Positions 1-6,637 are shown, counted from the stretch's first letter. The stretch is 8,011 nt of DNA from Oscillospiraceae bacterium (GCA_028705905.1 JAQWCP010000056.1:1-8011), one strand, 5' to 3'. The notes: generated by a model not told the origin, from the letters alone. Numbers and translations: made by a program.

Positions 1-798
1 GCCGATCAACTGATGGAGATCCCGGTGGACCCCGCCCGTCAGTCCTATCATTTTGACAGTTCTGCCTATGCTTCCCGCGTATACCAGGGGGTCGGGCATC
101 CGAAGCCGGAGACAGAGCTGATCTTTGGGCCGAATATTGCAGACTGGCCCGCGCAGATCCAGATGCCGGAAAATTTGCTGCTCACTGTGGCTGCCGCCAT
201 CTATGATCCTGTTACCACAACAGACGAATTGATCCCCTCCGGGGAAACCTCGTCCTATCGGTCCAACCCTGTAAAGCTGGCCTCATTTACGCTGTCCCGC
301 AAGGATCCGGCTTATGTGGACCGTGCCAAAGCGATATCGGATGTGGAGGTTCTCCGCCGGAAAACGCCTGACGCGCCAGAAGTCAAGGCGGCACTTTCTG
401 GATATGACCCCCAGACCACCGGCCTCGGCAGCCTGGTTATGGCTTTGAAGCCCGGTGACGGATCGGCCAGAGAACAAGCTGCTTCCTGCCAGCGGGTTTT
501 GGGCGGCGTGGCCAATTTGGCCGAGGAATACGCCACAAAACGGTACCGCAGCAATGTGGTCAACTGGGGCATGCTTCCGTTCATCGCTTCTGAGTTAAAA
601 AGTCGGAACATCCAGCCCGGCGACCGGATTTATCTCCCGGGCATCCGCACCTTGCTGAAAGGCGACGGAGAGACCATAGAAGCAAAGCTGGAGCAAAACG
701 GCGTCACCCAGACCATTACACTGTCCCTCCCGGGGCTTACGCGAGAAGAACGGGACATCATTCTCGCCGGTTGCTTGATCAACTATTACGCCGGCTAA
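1..798 (+). CDS. Aconitase-superfamily hydratase, C-terminal part (5' end outside window)
   Basis: The frame is open from base 1, so the ATG at 13 is probably internal and the true start lies upstream. The visible 265 residues look like the C-terminal swivel domain of an aconitase-type (Fe-S) hydro-lyase, which adds or removes water on small carboxylic acids. Seen in the sequence: a SGETSSYRSNP segment, then LASFTLSRKDP, a GDGSAREQAA segment that resembles the GxGSSREHAA substrate-binding loop of aconitases, and YRSNVVNWGMLPF, which matches the end of the swivel domain. The N-terminal domains that carry the cluster cysteines are outside the window, so activity cannot be judged. The SGETSSYRSNP segment fits the 'hydratase' (YbhJ-like) branch better than canonical AcnA/AcnB or LeuC; this is from memory of the family. 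A strong hairpin follows the stop, so the gene appears to end its transcription unit. The exact substrate is unknown. Confidence 0.85.
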   Translation, partial: ADQLMEIPVDPARQSYHFDSSAYASRVYQGVGHPKPETELIFGPNIADWPAQIQMPENLLLTVAAAIYDPVTTTDELIPSGETSSYRSNPVKLASFTLSRKDPAYVDRAKAISDVEVLRRKTPDAPEVKAALSGYDPQTTGLGSLVMALKPGDGSAREQAASCQRVLGGVANLAEEYATKRYRSNVVNWGMLPFIASELKSRNIQPGDRIYLPGIRTLLKGDGETIEAKLEQNGVTQTITLSLPGLTREERDIILAGCLINYYAG

Positions 799-829
799 GT
801 ACAGGCGCATGTGTTTTTGAAATCGTTTG

Positions 830-878
830 TGCCGTCTGCCGCTTTGGGCGGCAGACGGCATCAATCGGCTTCTTTTTT
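830..878 (+). terminator. Rho-independent terminator-like hairpin after the hydratase gene
   Basis: A perfect 12-bp GC-rich stem is present: GCCGTCTGCCGC (831-842), a 5-nt loop, and GCGGCAGACGGC (848-859), with one more T-A pair outside (830/860). The T-rich run (TTCTTTTTT, about 870-878) starts some 10 nt after the stem instead of directly, so termination may be imperfect. The hairpin lies 31 nt after the hydratase stop and 60 nt before the first CHR gene, where it could end the hydratase transcript or act as a partial barrier to read-through. Confidence 0.7.
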
Positions 879-904
879 CTGTTATCTTGATACGCGCTGG
901 CCGG

Positions 905-912
905 AAAGGAGG
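905..912 (+). promoter_or_regulatory. Shine-Dalgarno site of the first CHR gene
   Basis: AAAGGAGG lies 7 nt before the ATG at 920. It decides the start: the longer frame from an upstream ATG at 827 would begin before the terminator hairpin and lacks a ribosome-binding site. Confidence 0.85.
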
Positions 913-919
913 ATTTCCA

Positions 920-1513
920 ATGGAAACACCGACCCCTGCGCGTTCCTGGCGTCAGCTTCTTCATATTTTTCTCGTTACGTTTCGCATCGGACTGTTTACT
1001 TTTGGCGGCGGGGCTGCTATGTTACCCATGATTCAGCAGGAATTTGTGGAGAAGCAGGGCTGGATCGACGAAGAGCAGACTGCCGATATTTTCGCTGTCT
1101 CTCAGTCTCTCCCCGGTGCGATGGCCATCAATGCTTCCACATTGTTGGGATACCGAATTTCGGGAACAGCGGGTGGGCTGCTGGCCGGCCTCGGTTGTGT
1201 CCTGCCGTCGTTCCTCGTCATTGTCGTGGTTTCCCTGTTCTATAATATCTTTATTTCCAATCCCTATGTGGCCGGCGCGCTGCGGGGCATCCAGGGTGCC
1301 GTCATCGCATTGCTTCTCTCAGCCATTTGGAAATTACGCAAAGCGGCACTAAAAGATCATTTTTGCTGGATTTTGTGTCTCCTAACGCTTTTGGCGGCAC
1401 TTTTCCTGCCCTGGATCAATGTCATCTTTTTGCTTTTGATCTGCGGGGGGCTGGGCATTTTGTTCTATTATCGCCGCTTCAAACGGGAGGAGGCTGGATC
1501 AAGTGCTCCTTGA
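920..1513 (+). CDS. Chromate transporter family protein, half-size CHR subunit 1
   Basis: A 197-residue membrane protein with a single CHR domain, the short form of the chromate ion transporter family; short forms usually work as a pair encoded by adjacent genes. Family hallmarks are visible: RIGLFTFGGGAAMLPMIQQ (residues 23-41), SQSLPGAMAINASTLLGY (61-78) and the glycine-rich GTAGGLLAGLGCVLPSF (82-98). Several hydrophobic segments follow (about 86-113, 126-138, 149-182), and the protein ends in a basic tail (YYRRFKRE). The ATG at 920 is chosen because of the AAAGGAGG 7 nt upstream. The gene overlaps the second CHR gene by 11 nt. Known members export chromate or carry related oxyanions; which ion is moved here cannot be read from sequence, and in an anaerobe the physiological substrate may not be chromate. 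Confidence 0.9.
   Translation: METPTPARSWRQLLHIFLVTFRIGLFTFGGGAAMLPMIQQEFVEKQGWIDEEQTADIFAVSQSLPGAMAINASTLLGYRISGTAGGLLAGLGCVLPSFLVIVVVSLFYNIFISNPYVAGALRGIQGAVIALLLSAIWKLRKAALKDHFCWILCLLTLLAALFLPWINVIFLLLICGGLGILFYYRRFKREEAGSSAP
1485..1493 (+). promoter_or_regulatory. Shine-Dalgarno site of the second CHR gene (GTG start)
   Basis: GGGAGGAGG lies inside the end of the first CHR gene, 9 nt before the GTG at 1503. It supports a GTG start and an 11-nt overlap between the two genes. Confidence 0.75.
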
Positions 1514-2054
1514 CCTTCTCACTCTGTTTTTTCTGTTTTTTAAAATTGGGTTATTCACATTCGGCGGCGGAATGGCTATGCTGCCGCTCATTCAACAGGA
1601 TCTGGTGGGGCGTGGCTGGATGACTGTCACCCAGTCCATGGACATGGTAGCCATTTCTGAAATGACGCCCGGCCCATTCGCCATCAATTCAGCAACGTTT
1701 GTGGGGATGCAGCTTTATGGTATCCCCGGTGCCATCGCCGCCACATTGGGTGTCGTTTTGCCTTCCGTCATTCTTTGCCTGCTGGTGGCGCGGGTGCTGA
1801 AAAAATTTCAGCAAAACCCCATCCTGCGCTCTGCACTGTTTGGTGTGCGCCCTGCGGTTCTGGCGCTCATCGCTTCTTCTCTGATCAGCATCGCATCCAC
1901 TTCCCTGTTCCCGTCCGGTTTTCCTGTTCCTTTCGACTGGCCGATTTTCCTCATCGCCCTTTTGGTTTTTATCCTGTTGCAGACGGAGAAGGTCAGTCCG
2001 TTTATTCTGATCATAGCAGCCGGCGGCGTCGGCGCAGTTTTTTTACACACTTGA
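1503..2054 (+). CDS. Chromate transporter family protein, half-size CHR subunit 2
   Basis: A 183-residue CHR-domain membrane protein starting at GTG. The N-terminal KIGLFTFGGGMAMLPLIQQ (residues 14-32) is clearly paralogous to residues 23-41 of the upstream subunit. SEMTPGPFAINSATFVGM (52-69) and GIPGAIAATLGVVLPS (73-88) line up with SQSLPGAMAINASTLLGY and its glycine-rich partner. Further hydrophobic stretches lie at about 88-98, 112-135, 147-160 and 165-181. Paired short CHR proteins are thought to assemble into a heteromeric transporter equivalent to one long two-domain ChrA; this is family knowledge and has not been shown for this pair. The overlap with the upstream gene supports coupled, roughly equal synthesis. 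The metal ABC lipoprotein gene begins 36 nt downstream, so the transporters may share an mRNA. Confidence 0.9.
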   Translation: MLLDLLTLFFLFFKIGLFTFGGGMAMLPLIQQDLVGRGWMTVTQSMDMVAISEMTPGPFAINSATFVGMQLYGIPGAIAATLGVVLPSVILCLLVARVLKKFQQNPILRSALFGVRPAVLALIASSLISIASTSLFPSGFPVPFDWPIFLIALLVFILLQTEKVSPFILIIAAGGVGAVFLHT

Positions 2055-2078
2055 GCGTTTCCCCGCTCTCACGCTTTT

Positions 2079-2085
2079 AGGAGGT
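2079..2085 (+). promoter_or_regulatory. Shine-Dalgarno site fixing a TTG start for the metal-binding lipoprotein
   Basis: AGGAGGT lies 5 nt before TTG at 2091. No ATG or GTG in a better position gives a complete signal peptide, so TTG is the likely initiator. Confidence 0.8.
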
Positions 2086-2090
2086 ACCCC

Positions 2091-3011
2091 TTGAAGAAAA
2101 CCATTGTTTCATTTGCCCTGCTCTTGCTTCTTTTGTTGCCTGGCTGCAGCAATACACCCATCTCTTCCTCTGGCCGTTTTACGGTGGTAACCACCACATA
2201 CCCTGTCTATCTGCTGACGCAAATGGTAACGGAGGGCGTAGATGATGTGCGTATTATGACCATCATCAACCAGCCCATCAGCTGCCCACATGATTACTCC
2301 GTAACGGTTAGCGACATGAAAACAGCAGAGCAGGCAGACCTCCTGATCCAAAACGGCTTGGGACTGGAGCCATTTTTATCGGATCTTCTGGACGCTTATC
2401 CCGATTTGCCTGTCATCGACAGTTCCAGCGGCATTTCCATTTTACCCTACCAGGGACACGACACGGACCAAGGGGAAGGCGATCCCCATATCTGGATGGA
2501 CCCTAACCGGGCGGCACAAATGGTGGAAACCATTGGCATGGGGCTGGCAGAGGCCGACCCCACAAACCGAGAAACGTATGAACAAAACGCCACTGCCGCT
2601 GCCCGAACACTGCGGGAATACGCAGGTGCGATATCCGGGCGGCTGGCCAACCTTTCCTGCCGCGAACTCATTACGTTCCACGATGGGTTTGGATATTTGG
2701 CCAATGCACTTAATCTGACCATCGTGAAATCCATTGAGGAGGAAGCCGGCAGCGAAGTCTCTGCCAAAGAAATTTCCAACATCGTCTCTCTGGTAAACAC
2801 CCACGGGATTCCCGCCGTCTTCTGTGAAGAGAATGGCTCCACTTCCGCCGCCAACACCATCGCACAAGAAGCAGGCATCCGCGTAGGCACTTTAACGTTG
2901 ATGATGAATGGCAGCGAGGAGAGAAAAACACCCAATTTATATTATACTTTGATGGACCAGAATGTTGAAGAATTGCTGAAATCGCTGCAAACAGAAGGTG
3001 GGCAGTCATGA
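2091..3011 (+). CDS. Metal ABC transporter substrate-binding lipoprotein (ZnuA-like, cluster A-I)
   Basis: A 306-residue extracytoplasmic binding protein that should capture Zn2+ or Mn2+ and deliver it to the permease encoded two genes later. Residues 1-18 form a lipoprotein signal (KK, a Leu-rich core, LPG) with the lipidated Cys at 19. The family fold shows in VVTTTYPVYLLTQMV (32-46), PHDYSVTVSDM (66-76), DPHIWMDP (131-138) and TFHDGFGYLA (195-204). Probable metal ligands are H67, H133 and H197. The fourth ligand, normally Asp in a T[IL]D-like strand near the C-terminus, is not seen: the matching region reads GTLTLMMNG (266-274), with Thr at 269. The His/Asp-rich loop of many zinc forms is reduced to GHDTDQGEGD (122-131). 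The start is TTG with a strong ribosome-binding site. The stop overlaps the next ATG (ATGA). Zinc versus manganese cannot be settled, so no symbol is assigned. Confidence 0.92.
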   Translation: MKKTIVSFALLLLLLLPGCSNTPISSSGRFTVVTTTYPVYLLTQMVTEGVDDVRIMTIINQPISCPHDYSVTVSDMKTAEQADLLIQNGLGLEPFLSDLLDAYPDLPVIDSSSGISILPYQGHDTDQGEGDPHIWMDPNRAAQMVETIGMGLAEADPTNRETYEQNATAAARTLREYAGAISGRLANLSCRELITFHDGFGYLANALNLTIVKSIEEEAGSEVSAKEISNIVSLVNTHGIPAVFCEENGSTSAANTIAQEAGIRVGTLTLMMNGSEERKTPNLYYTLMDQNVEELLKSLQTEGGQS

Positions 3012-3778
3012 AAGCCGGGAGACACGGCCAAGGCATCACCTGCGAAAACGTCTGCTGCCTCAAGGCAGAACATTTGAGCATCGATTTTGGCGGGACGGAA
3101 GTGTTCCATGACGTCAATTTTCATGTGCATTGCGGGGAAATTGCGGCATTGATCGGGCCGAACGGCGCCGGAAAATCTTCTTTATTTAAAGCTCTTTTGG
3201 GGCAGATCCCTTATGAGGGAAAAATTGAATTCCAGCGCGCCGGCGGCGCCCATACCAAGTTGCTCATCGGATACGTTCCCCAAAGCCCTACCTTTGACCC
3301 TGGGGATCCGGTGAGTGTTTATGACCTGTTTGCCTCTTGTACTTCCAAGCGCCCGGTTTTTATCCCCGCTACACGTGCGCTACGTGCCAAAATTTCCACT
3401 TGTCTGGAGCGCGTCCACGCCGCCGACCTGATTGACCAGCGTATTGGTGCGCTCTCCGGCGGAGAACTGCAACGGGTCCTGCTGGCAATGGCCTTGGAGC
3501 CCATCCCTCATATTCTCCTGCTGGATGAGCCAACTTCCGGTGTGGATGTGGACGGACTGGGGCTCCTGATGCGTTTGTTGGATGAAATTCGTCAAACATA
3601 TGATCTTTCTATTTTAATGTCCACCCACGATTTTACCCTGCTCAACCAGTACGCAGACAAAGTCTTTCTGCTCCAAGGTGACATTGTGGCGTCCGGCACC
3701 CCGGCAGAAGTGTTTGCTTCCCCTGCCTTTCGGCAGGTCTTCCATTTCTCCGCACCTGGGGAGGAGCCGAAATCATGA
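3008..3778 (+). CDS. Metal ABC transporter ATP-binding protein (ZnuC-like)
   Basis: A 256-residue ABC ATPase that would sit on the inner face of the membrane and drive metal import. All catalytic motifs are intact: Walker A GPNGAGKS (50-57), Q-loop Q92 in GYVPQ, ABC signature LSGGE (149-153), Walker B ILLLDEP (169-175), D-loop SGVD (177-180) and switch His207 in STHD. The PQSPTFD segment after the Q-loop is typical of the Mn/Zn/Fe importer ATPases. The first ~17 residues, including a CENVCC stretch, precede the usual start of the fold (KAEHLSIDFGG); they may be a genuine short extension, since the ATG used overlaps the upstream stop as ATGA. The gene overlaps the permease gene in the same way, so the three ABC subunits are probably translationally coupled. 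Confidence 0.95.
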   Translation: MKAGRHGQGITCENVCCLKAEHLSIDFGGTEVFHDVNFHVHCGEIAALIGPNGAGKSSLFKALLGQIPYEGKIEFQRAGGAHTKLLIGYVPQSPTFDPGDPVSVYDLFASCTSKRPVFIPATRALRAKISTCLERVHAADLIDQRIGALSGGELQRVLLAMALEPIPHILLLDEPTSGVDVDGLGLLMRLLDEIRQTYDLSILMSTHDFTLLNQYADKVFLLQGDIVASGTPAEVFASPAFRQVFHFSAPGEEPKS

Positions 3779-4623
3779 ATTTTTTCTACTCGCTGATTGA
3801 ATGGCTCCCCTTCTCTTGGGCGCAGCCCGGGGGCATGTATTTTATGAAAAATGCCTTTTGGGCCATTTTAATCATCGCCCCCCTCTTCGGCCTTTTGTCC
3901 AATCTGGTGGTGACAAGCCGCTTATCCTTCTTTTCGGACGCACTGGGCCACAGCGCCTTTACCGGCATTGCCGTCGGTGCTGTCTGCGGGCTGGCCGATC
4001 CGCTGCCTGTGGCGGTCACCTGCTCCATCGCGTTCGCCCTCTTGTTTACATTTGTGGAGCATCGCTCCAATTTCTCCAGTGATACCATCATCGGCGTCTT
4101 TTCTGCCACCGCCGTGGCGCTTGGTATTTTTGTCTCCACCTTGAATGGCGGAAACTTCTCCAAATTCAATGCTTTACTCATTGGCGATATCCTAAGCGTA
4201 ACGCCGGATCAATTGTTTCTGCTGGCCTTGGTTCTTCTAAGCATCCTCTTGCTCTGGTTTTTTTCCTTTAACCAGATGATGCTTTCTTGCGTCCATCCAA
4301 CACTTGCAAAAAGCAGGGGCATTCATGTATTCTGGCAGCGCGCCATCTTTTCTGTTTCCATTGCCGTGGTCGTCACCATATCGATGACCTGGATCGGGTT
4401 GATGGTCATCAATTCCTTCTTGGTTCTGCCGGCTGCCGCAGCCCGAAACATTTCCCACAATATGCGTCAGTACCATCTGTTCTCCCTGGTGTTTTCCATT
4501 GTTGCGGGGCTTGCCGGCCTATTTACCTCCTATTATCTTGGCTCATCCACCGGTGCCGCAATCACATTATATTTGGCTTTGTTCTTTGTCGTTGGGTTTG
4601 CCTTTCGGCGATTCCGGCGATGA
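3775..4623 (+). CDS. Metal ABC transporter permease (ZnuB-like, ABC-3 family)
   Basis: A 282-residue polytopic membrane protein forming the channel of the metal importer. The N-terminal part has the family block LVVTSRLSFFSDALGHSAFTG (residues about 44-64), which corresponds to the conserved R-L-SF-SDALGH-A segment of ABC-3 permeases. The conserved MTWIGLMVINSFLVLPAAAAR block lies at about 203-223, and the final two helices carry GLFTSYYLGSSTGAAITL. Roughly seven or eight hydrophobic helices can be counted. The ATG at 3775 overlaps the ATPase stop (ATGA), and GAGGAG about 10 nt upstream can serve as ribosome-binding site. The flavodoxin gene starts 20 nt after the stop. Lipoprotein, ATPase and permease are all present, so the importer is complete. 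Confidence 0.93.
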   Translation: MNFFYSLIEWLPFSWAQPGGMYFMKNAFWAILIIAPLFGLLSNLVVTSRLSFFSDALGHSAFTGIAVGAVCGLADPLPVAVTCSIAFALLFTFVEHRSNFSSDTIIGVFSATAVALGIFVSTLNGGNFSKFNALLIGDILSVTPDQLFLLALVLLSILLLWFFSFNQMMLSCVHPTLAKSRGIHVFWQRAIFSVSIAVVVTISMTWIGLMVINSFLVLPAAAARNISHNMRQYHLFSLVFSIVAGLAGLFTSYYLGSSTGAAITLYLALFFVVGFAFRRFRR

Positions 4624-4643
4624 CATGAAAGAGGAGTGGGACA

Positions 4644-5090
4644 ATGAATATTGCTTGTATTTATGCCACGAAAACAAACCATTCAAAAAAAATTGCAGAG
4701 GCCATTGCACAAACACTGGATATCCCTGCCCAGGACGTCCGAACCCATCCGGATCTCCAAAACGTTGACCTGCTGTTTGTAGTAGGTGGCATTTATGGCA
4801 GTCAGAGTCTGCCTGTTCTGCTGGATTATTTGCATCAACTGGAAGCCAACAGCGTGAAGCGGGCGGCGCTGGTCACCTCCAGCTTTTCCAAGGAGGCCCC
4901 CCAGGGGCAAGTGCGGGAGATCTTGCGTCAGAAAGGGGTGTCTGTTTTCGAGGAAGAATGTTTCTGCCAGGGCAGCTTTCTCTTCCTGAAACTGGGGCAT
5001 CCCAATGCAAAAGAACGAGATGCCGCCGCGGCATTTGCCCGCAAAATACGCCGTGCCTGCAAGGATCAAGACTCCGCTCCCTCTGTTTGA
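4644..5090 (+). CDS. Flavodoxin-family protein
   Basis: A 148-residue soluble protein of flavodoxin size that should bind FMN and carry low-potential electrons. The first strand and phosphate loop read IACIYATKTNHSKKIAEAIA (residues 3-22), matching the flavodoxin T/S-x-T-x-x-T/S phosphate-binding pattern (T9, T11, S14). VVGGIYGSQSLP (46-57) is in the position of the 50s flavin-contacting loop. A third strand, ALVTSSFS (75-82), and the C-terminal GHPNAKERDAAAAFARKI (118-135) are typical of clostridial flavodoxin-like proteins. The ATG has GAGGAG 7 nt upstream. It sits 20 nt after the permease gene and is the last gene before the 40-bp palindrome, so it is probably the end of the operon. A link to metal or oxyanion reduction is a guess from position only. 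Confidence 0.85.
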   Translation: MNIACIYATKTNHSKKIAEAIAQTLDIPAQDVRTHPDLQNVDLLFVVGGIYGSQSLPVLLDYLHQLEANSVKRAALVTSSFSKEAPQGQVREILRQKGVSVFEEECFCQGSFLFLKLGHPNAKERDAAAAFARKIRRACKDQDSAPSV

Positions 5091-5125
5091 AGTCCCCTTT
5101 GCCTTTCAAACGCACAAAGCATCAC

Positions 5126-5165
5126 AAAAGGCGGGGCATCGCACATGTGCGATGCCCCGCCTTTT
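5126..5165. terminator. Bidirectional Rho-independent terminator (perfect 40-bp palindrome)
   Basis: The 20 bases AAAAGGCGGGGCATCGCACA (5126-5145) are followed immediately by their exact reverse complement (5146-5165). The GC-rich arms are flanked by AAAA on one side and TTTT on the other, so either strand gives a hairpin followed by U residues. It lies 36 nt after the flavodoxin stop and 10 nt after the stop of the convergent HD gene, which is where a shared terminator is expected. Confidence 0.93.
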
Positions 5166-5174
5166 CTCGTCATA

Positions 5175-5684
5175 TCAATGGGAAAGGGCGGCAGATACCA
5201 TTTGATAAACCCGCTGCGCCCGTTCATATTTCTGCATGATGAACCCCCGCAGCGGCTCTTCGGCCCGGGCAATGCGCGGTGCATACCGCTGCTCCAAAGA
5301 CACCTCGCGGTCCTCTTCCACCAGCTTGTCCGCCAAATATACCACCACCGTCTCGTTGATCCCATGGGCCTGTTCCTCGGGCAAATTCATATGCATGCGG
5401 ACGATTTCCGCAATGCGGGGACTCCAACCGGCCTCCTTCACATATTCGGCGCCCGCAACTTCGTGGTCCCGCTCTGTCCTTGCAATATCATGCAGCAGCG
5501 CTGCCGCGCGGATCAACGCCAAGTCAAGGGGATACCCCCGTTCCACCAGCGCTGCCCCCATTCGCTCCGCCACTCGGGCAACCGCTTGGCAATGGGCGAT
5601 GACATGGACCGGCGTTCCAAAGGCATGGAGCAGCGCAAGACACGCCTGCTCATCGGGATAAAGCGCCTTGTCCCTCTCTCCCAT
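5175..5684 (-). CDS. HD-domain phosphohydrolase, partner of the nucleotidyltransferase-ModE fusion
   Basis: A 169-residue HD-superfamily protein; members are metal-dependent phosphohydrolases acting on nucleotides or related phosphoesters. Expected metal ligands are visible: H31 in VIAHCQAVARVA, the H65-D66 pair in AALLHDIAR, and D119 in YLADKLV. HEVAGAEYVKEAG (74-86) and RMHMN (96-100) add further conserved histidines. The short length leaves room for little beyond the HD fold. Its ATG overlaps the stop of the upstream fusion gene by one base (TGATG), with GAGGAG 11 nt before the start, so the two are very likely translationally coupled and functionally linked. Small HD proteins next to MobA/MocA-like transferases occur in clostridial molybdenum-hydroxylase neighbourhoods (from memory). 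The substrate is unknown; a nucleotide or pterin-nucleotide would fit the context. Confidence 0.85.
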   Translation of the reverse strand: MGERDKALYPDEQACLALLHAFGTPVHVIAHCQAVARVAERMGAALVERGYPLDLALIRAAALLHDIARTERDHEVAGAEYVKEAGWSPRIAEIVRMHMNLPEEQAHGINETVVVYLADKLVEEDREVSLEQRYAPRIARAEEPLRGFIMQKYERAQRVYQMVSAALSH

Positions 5685-6631
5685 CAGTCGTCCAGCTCCT
5701 CTTCCGTGCCAAAGTGCTTCTGGAACAGGTCTTCCACGGCCTTCTCCACATCAGCCCGCAAGTCCTGATACCGCCGTACAAATTCCCTTCCTTCCTCTGT
5801 CAGGCAGGAACCGCCACCTTCTGCGCCGCCGGCATACCGCTCCAAAACAGAATAGCCCAATTGGACCTCCATCTCATTGATCATCTTCCACGCCTTGCTG
5901 TAGGACATCCCCATTTCCTTACAGGCCGTCTGCATGGACCCCGTCTGATCTGTCAGCAGCAAGAAGGCTGCCACACCAGGGCCAAAAAAATCTCTCTCTC
6001 GGGCAATGCGCACTTGTGCATAGCAGTGCAAGTCTTCCATATTGCGCAATTCCCGCTCATATTGCAACAGGCTTTCATATTCTTCCCTCGTATCCGCATC
6101 CATCATGATCCCTCGGTCATTGACAGGGACATGGGTAATGGGCTTTCCGCTGGATTCCAGCGCGCCGCGCAGCCCGCCTCTTCCTGTGTGATCCAAAATG
6201 AGGGGGATCATTTCTGCACCAAAGGCAATGGGATGTCCCCACTGTTCCTGAAAAGTCGGCACTACAATCGGCCCCGTTCCATCCACAACAGCTTGTACTG
6301 TCTCTAGAGAAAACAAGGGGACGTCTCCCGGCGTAAACAGAACCCGGTCGCATTCCCCCTGGATGCGGCGCAGTCCAATTTTTACCGAATCCAGCATCTG
6401 CGTCTCTCGAAACAGTTCATTCTTCAAGCAAATAACGCCCATGTGAGCCAAGTGCCGCTCCAACAGTTCTCCCCGGTATCCTGTCACAACCACCACTGGC
6501 GACGCGCCTGCCTGTTGCAATGTATCTACCGTCTTCTTGATAATTGTTGTGCCGGACAGTTTTAGCATCGGTTTAAATCCGTTCATTCTGGTGGACAATC
6601 CTGCCGCTACCACCACTGCTCCAATCTTCAA
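5684..6631 (-). CDS. MobA/MocA-like nucleotidyltransferase fused to a ModE-type DNA-binding domain
   Basis: A 315-residue two-domain protein. Residues 1-195 are a molybdenum-cofactor nucleotidyltransferase-like domain: the NTP loop AVVVAAGLSTRMNGFKPML (5-23) matches the LAAGxSxRMGxxK signature, FTPGDVPLF (99-107) holds the metal-binding Asp, and WGHPIAFG (131-138) is typical of MocA/YgfJ-type enzymes that join CMP or GMP to molybdopterin. Residues about 203-295 are a ModE/LysR-like winged helix: FGPGVAAFLLLTDQTGSMQTA (216-236), then MGMSYSKAWKMINEME and GGGSCLTEEGREFVRRY. ModE's molybdate-binding (MOP) domain is absent, with the transferase joined to the N-terminal side instead. The TTG at 6631 is chosen because AAAGGGAG lies 6 nt upstream and the homology begins there; a GTG at 6700 would add 23 unlikely residues lying in a hairpin. 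The likely role is cofactor maturation, regulation of molybdenum genes, or both. Confidence 0.88.
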   Translation of the reverse strand: MKIGAVVVAAGLSTRMNGFKPMLKLSGTTIIKKTVDTLQQAGASPVVVVTGYRGELLERHLAHMGVICLKNELFRETQMLDSVKIGLRRIQGECDRVLFTPGDVPLFSLETVQAVVDGTGPIVVPTFQEQWGHPIAFGAEMIPLILDHTGRGGLRGALESSGKPITHVPVNDRGIMMDADTREEYESLLQYERELRNMEDLHCYAQVRIARERDFFGPGVAAFLLLTDQTGSMQTACKEMGMSYSKAWKMINEMEVQLGYSVLERYAGGAEGGGSCLTEEGREFVRRYQDLRADVEKAVEDLFQKHFGTEEELDD

Positions 6632-6637
6632 GGTACG

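Noticed and set aside
827..919. Upstream ATG extending CHR subunit 1 by 31 residues
   Set aside because: The extension spans the terminator hairpin and lacks an SD; the ATG at 920 has an ideal one.
2055..2090. Zur- or MntR-type operator before the metal importer
   Set aside because: The 36-nt gap has no AT-rich dyad resembling either site; if such control exists it would act further upstream.
2447..2935. A 162-codon open frame on the - strand inside the metal lipoprotein gene
   Set aside because: It is antisense to a gene with conserved metal-binding motifs and is rich in Ser/Pro/Ala without family features.
5145..5768. A 207-codon open frame on the + strand opposite the HD gene and the end of the ModE fusion
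   Set aside because: It is antisense to two genes with clear domain motifs, its translation shows no recognisable motif, and it starts inside the terminator palindrome.
5714..6307. A 197-codon open frame on the + strand opposite the nucleotidyltransferase-ModE gene
   Set aside because: It is a shadow of a well-supported gene on the other strand, with low-complexity Pro/Gln/His-rich translation and no ribosome-binding site.
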